In this document: positions 16,908 through 25,271 of the stretch, one piece after another
Position numbering within the stretch: position 1 is the first letter of the stretch
Layout of the letters: every line of letters begins with the position of its first letter
Origin: Calditrichota bacterium
Lineage (GTDB): Bacteria > Calditrichota > Calditrichia > RBG-13-44-9 > J042
Direction: 5' to 3'
Length of the DNA stretch: 62,061 nt
NCBI GenBank assembly: GCA_013150955.1
Contig: JAADJD010000032.1
Coordinates: forward strand, 1 to 62,061
Translations under genes and position numbers: made by a program
The notes under the pieces: generated by a model
What the model saw: the letters and a program-made list of their open reading frames with translations, nothing else
Databases searched by the model: none
What the model was told of the DNA's origin: nothing

Positions 16908-18194
16908 ATGATTCGAAAACTTTTTCCTTTATGGCTGCTGATTGCCGGAACGCTCTACGCCCAGGAAGTTGTTCACGTCATTCAGATTGATGGGGTCATC
17001 AACCCGGTTGCGCAGAATTTTATCCATAATAACATCGAGAAGGCCGAAGAGGCCAACGCCCATGCCCTGGTGATTATGCTGGATACACCAGGCGGACTGA
17101 TGAAATCCATGCGCATGATCGTTAAGGACATGTTAACCGCATCCATTCCCATTGTGGTGTATGTGGCACCGTCGGGATCCCGGGCGGGCTCGGCAGGGGT
17201 GTTCATCACCCTGGCCGCCCACGTGGCCGCCATGGCCCCGGGAACGAACATCGGTGCCGCCCACCCGGTCGCTTTCGGCATGGGAGCGGACACCAGCCAG
17301 ACGATGATGGAAAAGGTTACCAACGATGCGGTTGCCTTCATCAAAAGCATTGCCGAAAAGCGTGGCCGCAATGTGGAATGGGCTGAACAGGCCGTCCGCA
17401 AAAGCGTCTCCATCACCGAAACGGAAGCGCTGGAATTAAACGTGATTGACTTTATTGCCCCCACCCTGGATAGCCTGCTGGTGCTGATGGACGGCATGGA
17501 GGTGGAAACCAGTCAGGGAAAGGTGACCCTGCACACCCGAAACGCTCGCATCAAGCGCATCGAGATGTCCTTCCGGTATCGGGTCTTAAACGTGATCAGC
17601 GATCCCAATGTGGCTTACATCCTGATGCTCATTGGCATCTACGGCATTCTATTCGAGCTGTACAATCCCGGCTCCATCTTTCCCGGCGTGATCGGCGCCA
17701 TCTCCCTGATCCTGGCCTTCTACGCCCTGCAAACGTTGCCCATCAATTATGCGGGATTGCTGCTCATTATTCTGGCAATCATCCTGTTCTTATTAGAAAT
17801 TAAAATACCCAGTTATGGACTTTTAACCATCGGAGGAATTGTGTCTCTGGTACTCGGATCGCTCATGCTGTTTGAATCGCCCCTGCCTTTTCTGCGGGTA
17901 TCCTGGAAGGTCATTGCCGCGGCCACCCTCACCACGGCCCTGTTTTTCCTGTTTGCGATCGGGATGGGCATCCGCGCGCAGCGGAAGAAACCCACCACCG
18001 GTAGCGAAGGCCTGGTCGGAGAATTTGGCGAGGCCATCGAAACGTTTCGCAAAGGTGCCGGTCAGGTGATGGTGCACGGCGAAATCTGGAAGGCCAAAAG
18101 TCGCGACACCATCCGCAAAGGAGACCCCATTCGGGTGACCCGGGTGGATGGCCTCCATTTGCGGGTTCAAAAAGTGGACGAAGAAACCGAATAG
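16908..18194 (+). CDS. NfeD-family membrane serine protease (long form)
   Basis: A 428-residue protein with a signal peptide (MIRKLFPLWLLIAGTLYAQ). It has a ClpP/crotonase-fold protease domain: LDTPGGLMKSMRMI, the serine nucleophile in SGSRAGSAGVFI near residue 97, and the AAHVAAMAPGTNIGAAHPV segment. Four to five transmembrane helices follow (about 220-350), and a C-terminal OB-fold NfeD domain (GSEGLVGEFGEAIE to IRVTRVDGLHLRVQ). Long NfeD proteins cleave the hydrophobic C-terminus of a partner stomatin or slipin and are normally encoded beside it, as here with the slipin at 18755. They are linked to membrane microdomains and quality control. Confidence 0.93.
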   Translation: MIRKLFPLWLLIAGTLYAQEVVHVIQIDGVINPVAQNFIHNNIEKAEEANAHALVIMLDTPGGLMKSMRMIVKDMLTASIPIVVYVAPSGSRAGSAGVFITLAAHVAAMAPGTNIGAAHPVAFGMGADTSQTMMEKVTNDAVAFIKSIAEKRGRNVEWAEQAVRKSVSITETEALELNVIDFIAPTLDSLLVLMDGMEVETSQGKVTLHTRNARIKRIEMSFRYRVLNVISDPNVAYILMLIGIYGILFELYNPGSIFPGVIGAISLILAFYALQTLPINYAGLLLIILAIILFLLEIKIPSYGLLTIGGIVSLVLGSLMLFESPLPFLRVSWKVIAAATLTTALFFLFAIGMGIRAQRKKPTTGSEGLVGEFGEAIETFRKGAGQVMVHGEIWKAKSRDTIRKGDPIRVTRVDGLHLRVQKVDEETE

Positions 18195-18251
18195 GAGAAT
18201 CCCAGATGATTCAAATAAATGGGTTCCTAACCAAAAACGAGCAAATCCTCC

Positions 18252-18488
18252 ATGGCAACCCAGAAAGCCAAAAAAACCTATTACGAACGCAACCGCGAGA
18301 AAATCCTCCTCAAGATGAAGCAGCGCTACCAGCAAGACCCAGACTATCGCGAAAAGACCAAACAACTGGCACGTAAACGTTACCATGAGGACGAAGCATA
18401 CCGGAAAGCGACCATCGAACGGGCGAAAAAACGATACCGAGAAATGAAAGCCAAGAAACCATCCACGGGTGGAAATCGCAAAGCGTAA
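18252..18488 (+). CDS. Small, very basic repeat protein between NfeD and slipin
   Basis: A 78-residue protein, about 40 percent Lys plus Arg, predicted wholly helical. It consists of three to four 18-residue units, each ending in K-[RQ]-x-R and starting with Tyr (YYERNREKILLKMKQR, YQQDPDYREKTKQLARKR, YHEDEAYRKATIERAKKR, YREMKAKK). The composition suggests nucleic-acid or acidic-membrane contact. There is no good ribosome site before ATG 18252. A GGAG site does precede an overlapping 54-codon frame at 18206, so translation of this ORF is not certain. Its position inside the NfeD-slipin pair is unusual. No family recognised beyond similarity to low-complexity Y-x-x-N-x-E-K repeats. Confidence 0.5.
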   Translation: MATQKAKKTYYERNREKILLKMKQRYQQDPDYREKTKQLARKRYHEDEAYRKATIERAKKRYREMKAKKPSTGGNRKA

Positions 18489-18754
18489 CCCATCGCCGGA
18501 CCGACCCCGTGGTGTTGGTAACCAGGAGTGGACGGGTGGGGAGAATCCAACAACGTAAAATACGAGGAGCCTGATTCGCCTCCATGCAAACGATGCATGC
18601 CCCTGCCGCGGGATTTTCAAACGGTTTTTCAACTCCCGAATCGCACCATGTAACCGGAAACGGCTCCTGTTAACTGAAAAAAAGGAGGTTCAATCTTACG
18701 GTTTTGAATAGAAATGACTAAATTTGAGCGGTCAGAAAAATTCTGGAGGAGGTC

Positions 18755-19522
18755 ATGCCTGCATTTGTCACGATTTTAATTCTGGTTCTGGCGCTGTTGG
18801 CCAGTGCCATCCGGGTGTTACGGGAGTATGAGCGCGGTGTTATTTTCCGATTGGGTCGATTAATCGGGGCCAAAGGCCCGGGATTGATTTTACTGATCCC
18901 GTTTATCGATCGCATGATCAAAGTCAGCCTGCGGACGGTGGTCATGGACGTCCCTCCACAGGATGTGATTACCCGGGACAACGTCTCGGTTCAGGTGAAT
19001 GCGGTGGTGTATTTTCGGGTGATCAATCCCGAAAAGGCGGTGGTGGAAGTGGAGAATTATCTGTTTGCCACCTCGCAGTTATCCCAGACCACCCTGCGTT
19101 CCATTGTGGGGCAGGTGGAGCTGGATGAATTGCTGGCTCAGCGGGAAAAGATCAATAAAGAACTGCAGGAGATTATCGACAAACATTCCGATCCCTGGGG
19201 CGTGAAAGTTTCCCTGGTTGAAATCAAGCATATCGATTTACCGATCGAAATGAAGCGGGCCATGGCCCGACAGGCCGAAGCCGAGCGGGAACGCCGTTCC
19301 AAAATCATCCACGCCGAAGGAGAATACCAGGCCGCCGAAAAACTGCAACAGGCCGCCGAAATCATCAGCAAGTATCCCGTGGCCATTCAGTTGCGATTCC
19401 TGCAGACCCTGACCGAAGTGGCCTCGGAAAACAATTCCACGACGATTTTCCCGGTTCCCATCGATCTCTTCGCTCCCTTCCTTTCCAGCTGGCACAAGGG
19501 CGACGGCAGCGCAAAGAAATAA
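18755..19522 (+). CDS. Slipin (stomatin/SPFH-domain membrane protein)
   Basis: A 255-residue SPFH protein. One N-terminal membrane hairpin ([16 protein letters not shown]) is followed by [32 protein letters not shown], the hallmark stomatin signature. Then come [24 protein letters not shown] and a C-terminal coiled coil ([22 protein letters not shown]) that drives ring assembly. GGAGGAGG stands just before ATG 18755. The C-terminal hydrophobic [15 protein letters not shown] is the type of sequence cut by NfeD proteases. It likely works with the NfeD protein 560 bases upstream in membrane scaffolding. Confidence 0.93.
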   Translation: MPAFVTILILVLALLASAIRVLREYERGVIFRLGRLIGAKGPGLILLIPFIDRMIKVSLRTVVMDVPPQDVITRDNVSVQVNAVVYFRVINPEKAVVEVENYLFATSQLSQTTLRSIVGQVELDELLAQREKINKELQEIIDKHSDPWGVKVSLVEIKHIDLPIEMKRAMARQAEAERERRSKIIHAEGEYQAAEKLQQAAEIISKYPVAIQLRFLQTLTEVASENNSTTIFPVPIDLFAPFLSSWHKGDGSAKK

Positions 19523-19560
19523 GCCCCATCACCCGGAAAACCACATTGCACCAGAACACA

Positions 19561-19590
19561 AAAGGGCGGTCGGGAACCGCCCTTTCTATT
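19561..19590. terminator. Terminator between slipin and the cytochrome operon
   Basis: Perfect 10-bp stem AAAGGGCGGT / ACCGCCCTTT (19561-19570, 19576-19585), loop CGGGA, followed by CTATTTT. It lies between convergent genes and can act in both directions. Confidence 0.85.
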
Positions 19591-19648
19591 TTCCGCAGCC
19601 ATCCAATGACTGGGATGGCAATCTCGTGGTCCTGTCCGACAGGGACAA

Positions 19649-20935
19649 TCAGGATTCGCTCTTCTGTTCGGATTCAATCTGGCGCAATTTAATAAACAGC
19701 CCGATGATCAACAGCGTGGTAAACAGGGTGGCAAACAGAAACCCCTTCCGCCGACGGTGATATTCCTTGATTTCCTCCAGTGCCAGTTGAATGGCCTCTT
19801 TCGCCCGCTCCAGCCCGGTTTTGGTCTTCTCCTCCACCTGTTTGGGATCAAAGGTATGCACCACCGTGCGGGCGTGAATCAGCTGTTGATGGGCATCCTT
19901 TAACAAATACTCGATGTCCAGATCATCCATTCCAATGATCTGCACCCGCTTTTTAAGCACCTTTGCGGAATCGATGGCCGTGGTTAGATCCAGCAGCAGC
20001 TGGCGGATTTGCACGGCAGCCTTGTAGCCTTCATCGCCCTCATCGTGACAATCGATGCAGGTGGACTGTTCTCCCACGCCCACCATGTCGTCATTGGTCG
20101 GCGGCACCGAATGGTAACCATGGCACTCAATACAATCGTGCAAATCCATTTTCTTGAACTCTTCGGCCATCTTGGTCTTCTGAAAGTATTGCAGATTGTT
20201 GATGTGGCAATTGCCACAGACCTGCCCGATGGAGGTCACCCCGGGGGGTAACGCACCATGATTGCCATGACAATCGTTACAGGCCGGCGCCCCCACATCT
20301 TTCTTCTTCAGCAGGGCCTGACCGTGCACACTTTCGGCATATTTTTCAAACTGATCGGTGGGAATTTTGTAACTGGCCATGTAGTCGGGATCGCTGTGGC
20401 ACTTCTTACAGGTTATGGGCACATTGGTGGGATAAACCGAAGAGCGCGGATCGGAAGCCGGAAACACCGCATGACTGGTATGACAATCGGTACAAACGGC
20501 CACCTTGGTATCGCCCTTCAGCAACAGCTTTCCGTGGCGACTGGTATAATACTGCTCTTCCTGATCCGTTTCCACCTGCGGCCGGAATTGTCGCATGAAG
20601 TTTATATCCGAATGGCATTTCCCGCAAAATCGGGGCACCTCCCGCTTGTCGGGAATTCCCACGTATCCCCGCGCAGGATCCATGGCAATGTCCATGTCAT
20701 CGGAGGTGGGATCGCCCCCGTGGCAGCCGGCACAGGATAATCCCACGCGCAGGTGAATGTCATTTTCGTGCAGCCCCTCGGGCAACGCCTCTTCGTCGAT
20801 ATGGCAGGCCACACACTGATCCACTTCCACCAGTCGTTGCAGGTTTGTGGTTTTATCATCGTCCTGGGATTGCGCCATGAGTGGGCCAACACCCAGGAAA
20901 AGACTCATCAAAATGCCCAGATACCCGATCTTCAT
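19649..20935 (-). CDS. Nine-haem membrane-anchored cytochrome c
   Basis: About 428 residues. It has a signal peptide (MKIGYLGILMSLFLGVGPLMAQ), then nine CxxCH haem sites (CVACH, CAGCH, CGKCH, CTDCH, CKKCH, CNDCH, CGNCH, CIECH, CIDCH) up to about residue 310. A coiled helical stalk follows, with a C-terminal transmembrane helix (GFLFATLFTTLLIIGLFI) ending in the cytoplasm. Extra histidines (SRHGKLL, SVHGQALL) could be distal ligands, as in the NapC/NrfH and octahaem families. ATG 20935 is preferred to the frame start at 20965 because AGAGG lies eight bases before it. As third gene after Rieske and cytochrome b, it probably replaces cytochrome c1 as electron acceptor of that complex. Confidence 0.9.
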   Translation of the reverse strand: MKIGYLGILMSLFLGVGPLMAQSQDDDKTTNLQRLVEVDQCVACHIDEEALPEGLHENDIHLRVGLSCAGCHGGDPTSDDMDIAMDPARGYVGIPDKREVPRFCGKCHSDINFMRQFRPQVETDQEEQYYTSRHGKLLLKGDTKVAVCTDCHTSHAVFPASDPRSSVYPTNVPITCKKCHSDPDYMASYKIPTDQFEKYAESVHGQALLKKKDVGAPACNDCHGNHGALPPGVTSIGQVCGNCHINNLQYFQKTKMAEEFKKMDLHDCIECHGYHSVPPTNDDMVGVGEQSTCIDCHDEGDEGYKAAVQIRQLLLDLTTAIDSAKVLKKRVQIIGMDDLDIEYLLKDAHQQLIHARTVVHTFDPKQVEEKTKTGLERAKEAIQLALEEIKEYHRRRKGFLFATLFTTLLIIGLFIKLRQIESEQKSES

Positions 20936-20954
20936 AATTGTCCTCTGAAGATTT

Positions 20955-22037
20955 TTATAAAACATATCCTAAAATCGTCATCACACCGATATACACCAGC
21001 ACCGCCACACCAATAAACTCCATGGGCTGGATGCGCCGTCCCGGACGTTCCTTCAGCGCCCAGAAGGGTACCAGCATCCAGGCCAGTCCCCCTACCATAA
21101 ACAACAGAATGCCCAGCACCTCCCCTTCAATGAACAATACGTGGCCGGGCAGCAATTTCAACGTCTGGAACATGAACATGAAGTACCATTCGGGACGAAT
21201 GCCGGCAGGAGCGGGGGCAAATGGATCGGCCTTCAACCCCAGCTCCCAGGGATAGTAGACCGCCAGAAAGACCAGAATGTCGAACACGATCAACCAGAGA
21301 ATTAAATCCCGTAACAGGAAATTGGGGAAAAAGGGAATGTATTTTTTCTTCGATTCGGGCAGATTGGCCAGGTGCTCCGGTTCGCTCATGCCGTGTTTCT
21401 GCACAAATACCAGATGCAACGCCAGCACCAGCATAAAAATCGCCGGCAGCAGGGTTATGTGAATGGCATAAAAGCGGTAGATGGTGGCGCCGGTAACGTC
21501 CGATCCGCCCCGGAGCACTTTCATGATGATGGGCCCCACAATGGGCACGGCACCTACAATTTCGGTGCCCACTTTGGTGGCAAAGAACGCCAGCTCGTTC
21601 CAGGGCAGCAGGTAACCGCTAAATCCAAAGGCCAGGGCCAGGCTCAACAAAATGAACCCTGAAACCCAGGTCAGCTCCCGCGGTTTTTTGTACGCCCGGG
21701 TGAAAAAGGTGCTGAACATGTGCACAAAGGCAAAAAAGATCATCAAATTGGCGGACCAGCTATGAATGGAACGAATCAGCCAGCCGAAGCGCACCTTGGT
21801 TAACAGAAAGCGCAAACTCTCGTACGAACTATCCGGCCCGGGCTGATAATACATGGACAGCAAAATTCCGGTGAATGCCTGAATCAAAAATAAAAACAGC
21901 GTGACCCCACCCATGTAGTACCAGATTGTATGCTCGTGCACCGGTACCTTTTTGTGCTTACCAAATTCGATCAGGGGGGTCAAATCGTACCGTTCATCCA
22001 GCCAGTCGTAAACCTTTTTAAAAATGTTCCGTTTCAT
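20955..22037 (-). CDS. Cytochrome b of a bc-type complex (b6 plus subunit IV fused)
   Basis: A 360-residue membrane protein. The N-terminal four-helix part carries the b-haem histidines in [20 protein letters not shown] and in the [23 protein letters not shown] helix. The C-terminal part has the quinol-site motif PEWY ([11 protein letters not shown]) and three further helices. Its length lies between cytochrome b6 and full mitochondrial-type cytochrome b, fitting a fused b6/subunit IV arrangement with a shortened end. It oxidises menaquinol or ubiquinol at the membrane. It starts two bases after the Rieske stop and ends 20 bases before the nine-haem cytochrome start. Confidence 0.94.
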   Translation of the reverse strand: MKRNIFKKVYDWLDERYDLTPLIEFGKHKKVPVHEHTIWYYMGGVTLFLFLIQAFTGILLSMYYQPGPDSSYESLRFLLTKVRFGWLIRSIHSWSANLMIFFAFVHMFSTFFTRAYKKPRELTWVSGFILLSLALAFGFSGYLLPWNELAFFATKVGTEIVGAVPIVGPIIMKVLRGGSDVTGATIYRFYAIHITLLPAIFMLVLALHLVFVQKHGMSEPEHLANLPESKKKYIPFFPNFLLRDLILWLIVFDILVFLAVYYPWELGLKADPFAPAPAGIRPEWYFMFMFQTLKLLPGHVLFIEGEVLGILLFMVGGLAWMLVPFWALKERPGRRIQPMEFIGVAVLVYIGVMTILGYVL

Positions 22038-22039
22038 CG

Positions 22040-22480
22040 CTAACCCAGATTGGTTGGTTTTTCTATAATGATTTCATTTTTTTGAATCCGCACCACGTAC
22101 GGCATTAACGGGCGTGGCGGTGGCCCCGAAATGTTTTTCCCCGTCAGATCGTACATGCCGTTATGACAGGCGCACCAGATGTGTTTGGTATCCTCCCGAT
22201 ACTGCACTATGCAATCCAGATGCGTACAGATTGCCGAAAAGGCCCGAAATTCCCCCGTTTCTGTACGAATCAACAACACCGGTTTGCGACCAAATTTGAT
22301 GATTTTACCGCTGTTGGGGGGAAAATCATCGACCTTTCCGGCCTTAACCGAATTGAGGGACTGTTCTTCCACTTTGGGAGGAATCAGGTAGGTGATGAGG
22401 GGATACAACACACTGGCCAGCCAGCCCAGTAATCCACCGCCAATTAAAAAGTTGGTAAACTTGCGTCGATTCACTTCCAT
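22040..22480 (-). CDS. Rieske 2Fe-2S protein
   Basis: A 146-residue protein with an N-terminal signal-anchor ([24 protein letters not shown]). The Rieske cluster motifs are CTHLDC and CACHNGMYD, giving the two Cys and two His ligands, followed by [14 protein letters not shown]. Aspartate in the first motif, where bc1 proteins have glycine (CTHLGC), and the short length both resemble b6f-type and menaquinol-linked Rieske proteins. It is the first gene of a three-gene unit with cytochrome b and the multihaem cytochrome, and passes electrons from quinol to that cytochrome on the periplasmic side. Confidence 0.94.
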   Translation of the reverse strand: MEVNRRKFTNFLIGGGLLGWLASVLYPLITYLIPPKVEEQSLNSVKAGKVDDFPPNSGKIIKFGRKPVLLIRTETGEFRAFSAICTHLDCIVQYREDTKHIWCACHNGMYDLTGKNISGPPPRPLMPYVVRIQKNEIIIEKPTNLG

Positions 22481-22940
22481 GGTTCTACTTGTCGTTTTGA
22501 TTAGACCCGAATTTATTCGTTAACTCGATTCGAAACACCTGCTTACATAATACGAAAAAAATGGGAAATACCCAATAGCCCGGCCTTCACCCCGTAAAAA
22601 ATCCAGCCATCGCGAGCGGACCACAACCAACAGGCATTGAGCACCGGGATTCTCCCGCGCCGTTTTCGGTGACTGCAAAATCGCCATCCCGCTGCCGGCT
22701 ATTGCAAATTTCCTGAAAAATCCCTGCTGTCAAAGAACCCCTCTTCCGGGACTTGCCCCCTGTGGAAGCGCCCGGGCAATTTCACACGCATTAAATTTTG
22801 AACATTGAGAAAAATATAACTTTCAAGAATATTCACAATGATGATAATCAGGGTCAAACATGATTTTTATCATTTCCGAAGTTGACGCCTGATATTTCCG
22901 GGAAATGCCGCCCTCTGAAACCGTTCCGCCAGCGGTTTAA
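22481..22940. promoter_or_regulatory. Upstream region of the bc-type operon
   Basis: 460 bases without a gene. At 22860-22873 the sequence ATGAT-TTTT-ATCAT is a dyad close to the Fnr consensus TTGAT-N4-ATCAA. It lies about 380 bases before the Rieske start, far for a direct promoter site. AT-rich promoter-like DNA lies near 22790-22830. Confidence 0.35.
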
Positions 22941-23123
22941 CCCAAATAATGCATTAAACCCAAATAAAGCGTTAAACCACGAATCACGCGAATGAATTCG
23001 AAAAAAATTAACAAAATAGCGAATATATCCGGGAAAACATTTTCATCCAGATAGAGTCAAGTGCATTTTATTATTTTTATTAGTGATTATTCGTGTAATT
23101 CGTAGGCGAATGCATAATCCGGG
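22941..23123. repeat. MITE-like element, copy 6 (inverted), at a stop codon
   Basis: An 18-base end fragment (CCCAAATAATGCATTAAA) precedes a full copy from CCCAAATAAAGCG (22959) to GCATAATCCGGG (23123). TTAAA flanks the full copy on both sides (22954-22958, 23124-23128). The right-hand TTA is the stop codon of the following minus-strand cytochrome gene. Confidence 0.85.
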
Positions 23124-24317
23124 TTAAAACACATCCGCCCGGCCATTGATGTGCAGATCCTTGCCAATAATGTTCAGATCCGCATCCACCACCCGCTGAT
23201 GACAATTGGCACAGCTGGATGCGCCCACGGGCAGATGTCCGGTGGGCGGCAACCCATGGCAGGTCCCGCATTCCGCCTGCCCGGTTTCCGGTTGATTCCA
23301 GATCACCGTCGCAAAGTTTCCCGTAATGACGGAGTCCGCATAAAACGCCGGGTACTGGCTGCTATCCCGATAAAACACAAATGCACCGTGGCAGTACACG
23401 CTGGCACAGGTAGCCTGCTCGCGATTCCACAACGGCAACACCCGACCCGAATCCGCAGCCAATGGATTAAACTGCACTTCTGCAGGCAGAGGCAAATTGT
23501 CCACATGTCCCGCGGCAAAAAGCGAATCCGGTTGCAGATGACAGATTCGGCAATCCCGCGCGTACGCTGTGGTCAGGGTGGTATCGGCCAAATGATGTGG
23601 ATGCGCCCCCACCCCGATGGCCTCCGGCAGGGTGTGATCGCCCAGATCCTTTGGTGGAGCGGCATTGGCCCACGGGGGTACCGGGGCCTCAAAATCGCCG
23701 TGGCAGGTATTGCAGGCCTCCGGCCCATTGTCCTGCGTGTGGCACCGTCGGCAATTTTTTTTGGCAATGCCCTTTCCCCCATATGTGCGACCATGACAGG
23801 GCCGACAGAGCCGCAGGTTCCACTGAACATTCTCGGCAATGTAGACGCCATGGAAGGTCGCATCTTGCTCATCGGCAAATCCTTCTGGATGGGGGTAGAC
23901 CCGGTGGCATTCACTGCCATAACAGGAAACCTTGCTGTCGCCGCCCTCAAAATTTTCGCCGTGGCAGTGTTGACAGCTGGAGAGGTCGTAATTCAAGGTT
24001 TGTTGCAGGAACCGCCCATGAAAGGCCTCGGCACCGGGTATGGCAAACCCCTCCGGATGGGGGAAGGAAATGTGGCATCCCTGTCCGTAACAACCGATGC
24101 CCGCCTTTCCACCGCGGAAATCCTCCCCGTGGCAACTCTGGCAGCTTCGAAGCGTCAGGCTACTGTCCACCAGCAGTACCTTTCCATGAAAGTTGGGGGA
24201 TTGGGTATCCATCCATCCCGCGGGATGCGTGGGAACGGCCACGGGTATGCGCTGTTCACTACAGCTCAACCACAGGGCAATCAAAAATAAGGATACAATC
24301 CGGTAATACGCTCTCAT
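23124..24317 (-). CDS. Multihaem cytochrome c lipoprotein with CxxxxCH domains
   Basis: About 397 residues. The signal ends in a lipobox-like ALWLSC, suggesting an outer-membrane lipoprotein. I count eight CxxCH sites (CQSCH, CQHCH, CRPCH, CRRCH, CNTCH, CRICH, CGTCH, CANCH) and three CxxxxCH sites (CYGQGCH, CYGSECH, CASVYCH). The pair CASVYCHG...CGTCHGLPPTGH matches the Geobacter CxxxxCH...CxxCH domain pattern. ATG 24317 is chosen over the frame start at 24356: AGGAG precedes it and the lipoprotein signal begins there. Last gene after the porin and the 12-haem cytochrome, with spacing of only 14 bases from the latter. It is the probable surface-facing component of a trans-outer-membrane conduit. 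Confidence 0.88.
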   Translation of the reverse strand: MRAYYRIVSLFLIALWLSCSEQRIPVAVPTHPAGWMDTQSPNFHGKVLLVDSSLTLRSCQSCHGEDFRGGKAGIGCYGQGCHISFPHPEGFAIPGAEAFHGRFLQQTLNYDLSSCQHCHGENFEGGDSKVSCYGSECHRVYPHPEGFADEQDATFHGVYIAENVQWNLRLCRPCHGRTYGGKGIAKKNCRRCHTQDNGPEACNTCHGDFEAPVPPWANAAPPKDLGDHTLPEAIGVGAHPHHLADTTLTTAYARDCRICHLQPDSLFAAGHVDNLPLPAEVQFNPLAADSGRVLPLWNREQATCASVYCHGAFVFYRDSSQYPAFYADSVITGNFATVIWNQPETGQAECGTCHGLPPTGHLPVGASSCANCHQRVVDADLNIIGKDLHINGRADVF

Positions 24318-24331
24318 GGGTTCCCATTCTC

Positions 24332-25252
24332 CTATTTTCCATGACAGGGCTGGCAAATTTGCTCGGCATTGGACTGGTGACAGGCCAGGCAGGCCTCCAG
24401 ATCGTTCAATGCCTCCCAGCGGTGCCTGCCCCCATCTCCGGGAATCCGATTGCTCCAGCCGGCCACATGGTTATGGGGCATGACCTGAAAATCCCGATGG
24501 CAATCCACACAGAACATGCGATCGCGATGGCAGCTGGAACAATCTTTCTGGCGTCCCTGGGCTTCCAGCGCATGCGTGAAGGCATAATTTAACGGATGGG
24601 TGAACCGTTCCAGGTTATCCCCTTCATGACAACGCTGGCAGTCCCGGGTTTGATGACAGAGGCGACAGTCCTTTCCAGCGGTCAGGGAACGGTTCTGGAG
24701 CCGCGCCAGATCGGCATGGCGATGTTCAAAATCCGGGCCGTGACTGACCGGCTTTAACGGTTCATCCGGAAGGTGGCAGCTTCGACAATCGGTCCACAGC
24801 CCCCGGCGGTCATGGCAGTCCATACAGCTGGCCATGTCCGGTAAATCGTACGCCGTCACCCGATCCTTATCTTTTACCCGGGGATGACAGGTCTGGCAGG
24901 CCAGTCCCGCCACCGCGTGTTGACGGTGTGAAAATAATCGATTATACGTATCCACCCGGGGAATCAATGCCACTTCTTCAGGTTGCTGATGGCACAGCCC
25001 GCATTCCTCCTCGGCTTCCACATCGTGGCAATCCCCACAGGCCGCCATTTCCGGAAACAGATCGTCCATCCCCTGCTCACTGCGGACCGCCCCGGGATGG
25101 CAATCCAGGCAATCCATCTCGTTTTCAACCACGTGCAATTTGTGCGAAAAGATCAGCCCACTGGACTGGGGAGACGATTGGGCAGTTCCCATCCGAAAGA
25201 GGGTCAATCCAGTTCCCAACCCAATCAGGCAAAGTAAAAGGTAGCGGTTCAT
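24332..25252 (-). CDS. Periplasmic 12-haem cytochrome c
   Basis: A 306-residue exported protein (MNRYLLLCLIGLGTGLTLF, then GTAQSS). It has twelve CxxCH sites: CLDCH, CGDCH, CGLCH, CQTCH, CMDCH, CRSCH, CRLCH, CQRCH, CSSCH, CVDCH, CLACH, CQPCH. Class III-like His patterns (FSHKLHVV, FSHRQHAV, FTHPLNY) before them would supply distal ligands. About 25 residues per haem is the dense packing of nanowire-like cytochromes. It lies 20 bases downstream of the beta-barrel gene and 14 bases before the lipoprotein cytochrome, as expected for the plug of a porin-cytochrome complex. That role is inferred from order and composition. Confidence 0.9.
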   Translation of the reverse strand: MNRYLLLCLIGLGTGLTLFRMGTAQSSPQSSGLIFSHKLHVVENEMDCLDCHPGAVRSEQGMDDLFPEMAACGDCHDVEAEEECGLCHQQPEEVALIPRVDTYNRLFSHRQHAVAGLACQTCHPRVKDKDRVTAYDLPDMASCMDCHDRRGLWTDCRSCHLPDEPLKPVSHGPDFEHRHADLARLQNRSLTAGKDCRLCHQTRDCQRCHEGDNLERFTHPLNYAFTHALEAQGRQKDCSSCHRDRMFCVDCHRDFQVMPHNHVAGWSNRIPGDGGRHRWEALNDLEACLACHQSNAEQICQPCHGK

Positions 25253-25271
25253 GGTTTACGTTTCTCCTTAA

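Noticed and set aside
17823-18632. 269-codon minus-strand ORF across the NfeD end
   Set aside because: Overlaps the OB-fold domain of NfeD and the small basic ORF; Phe/Gly-rich translation typical of an antisense shadow.
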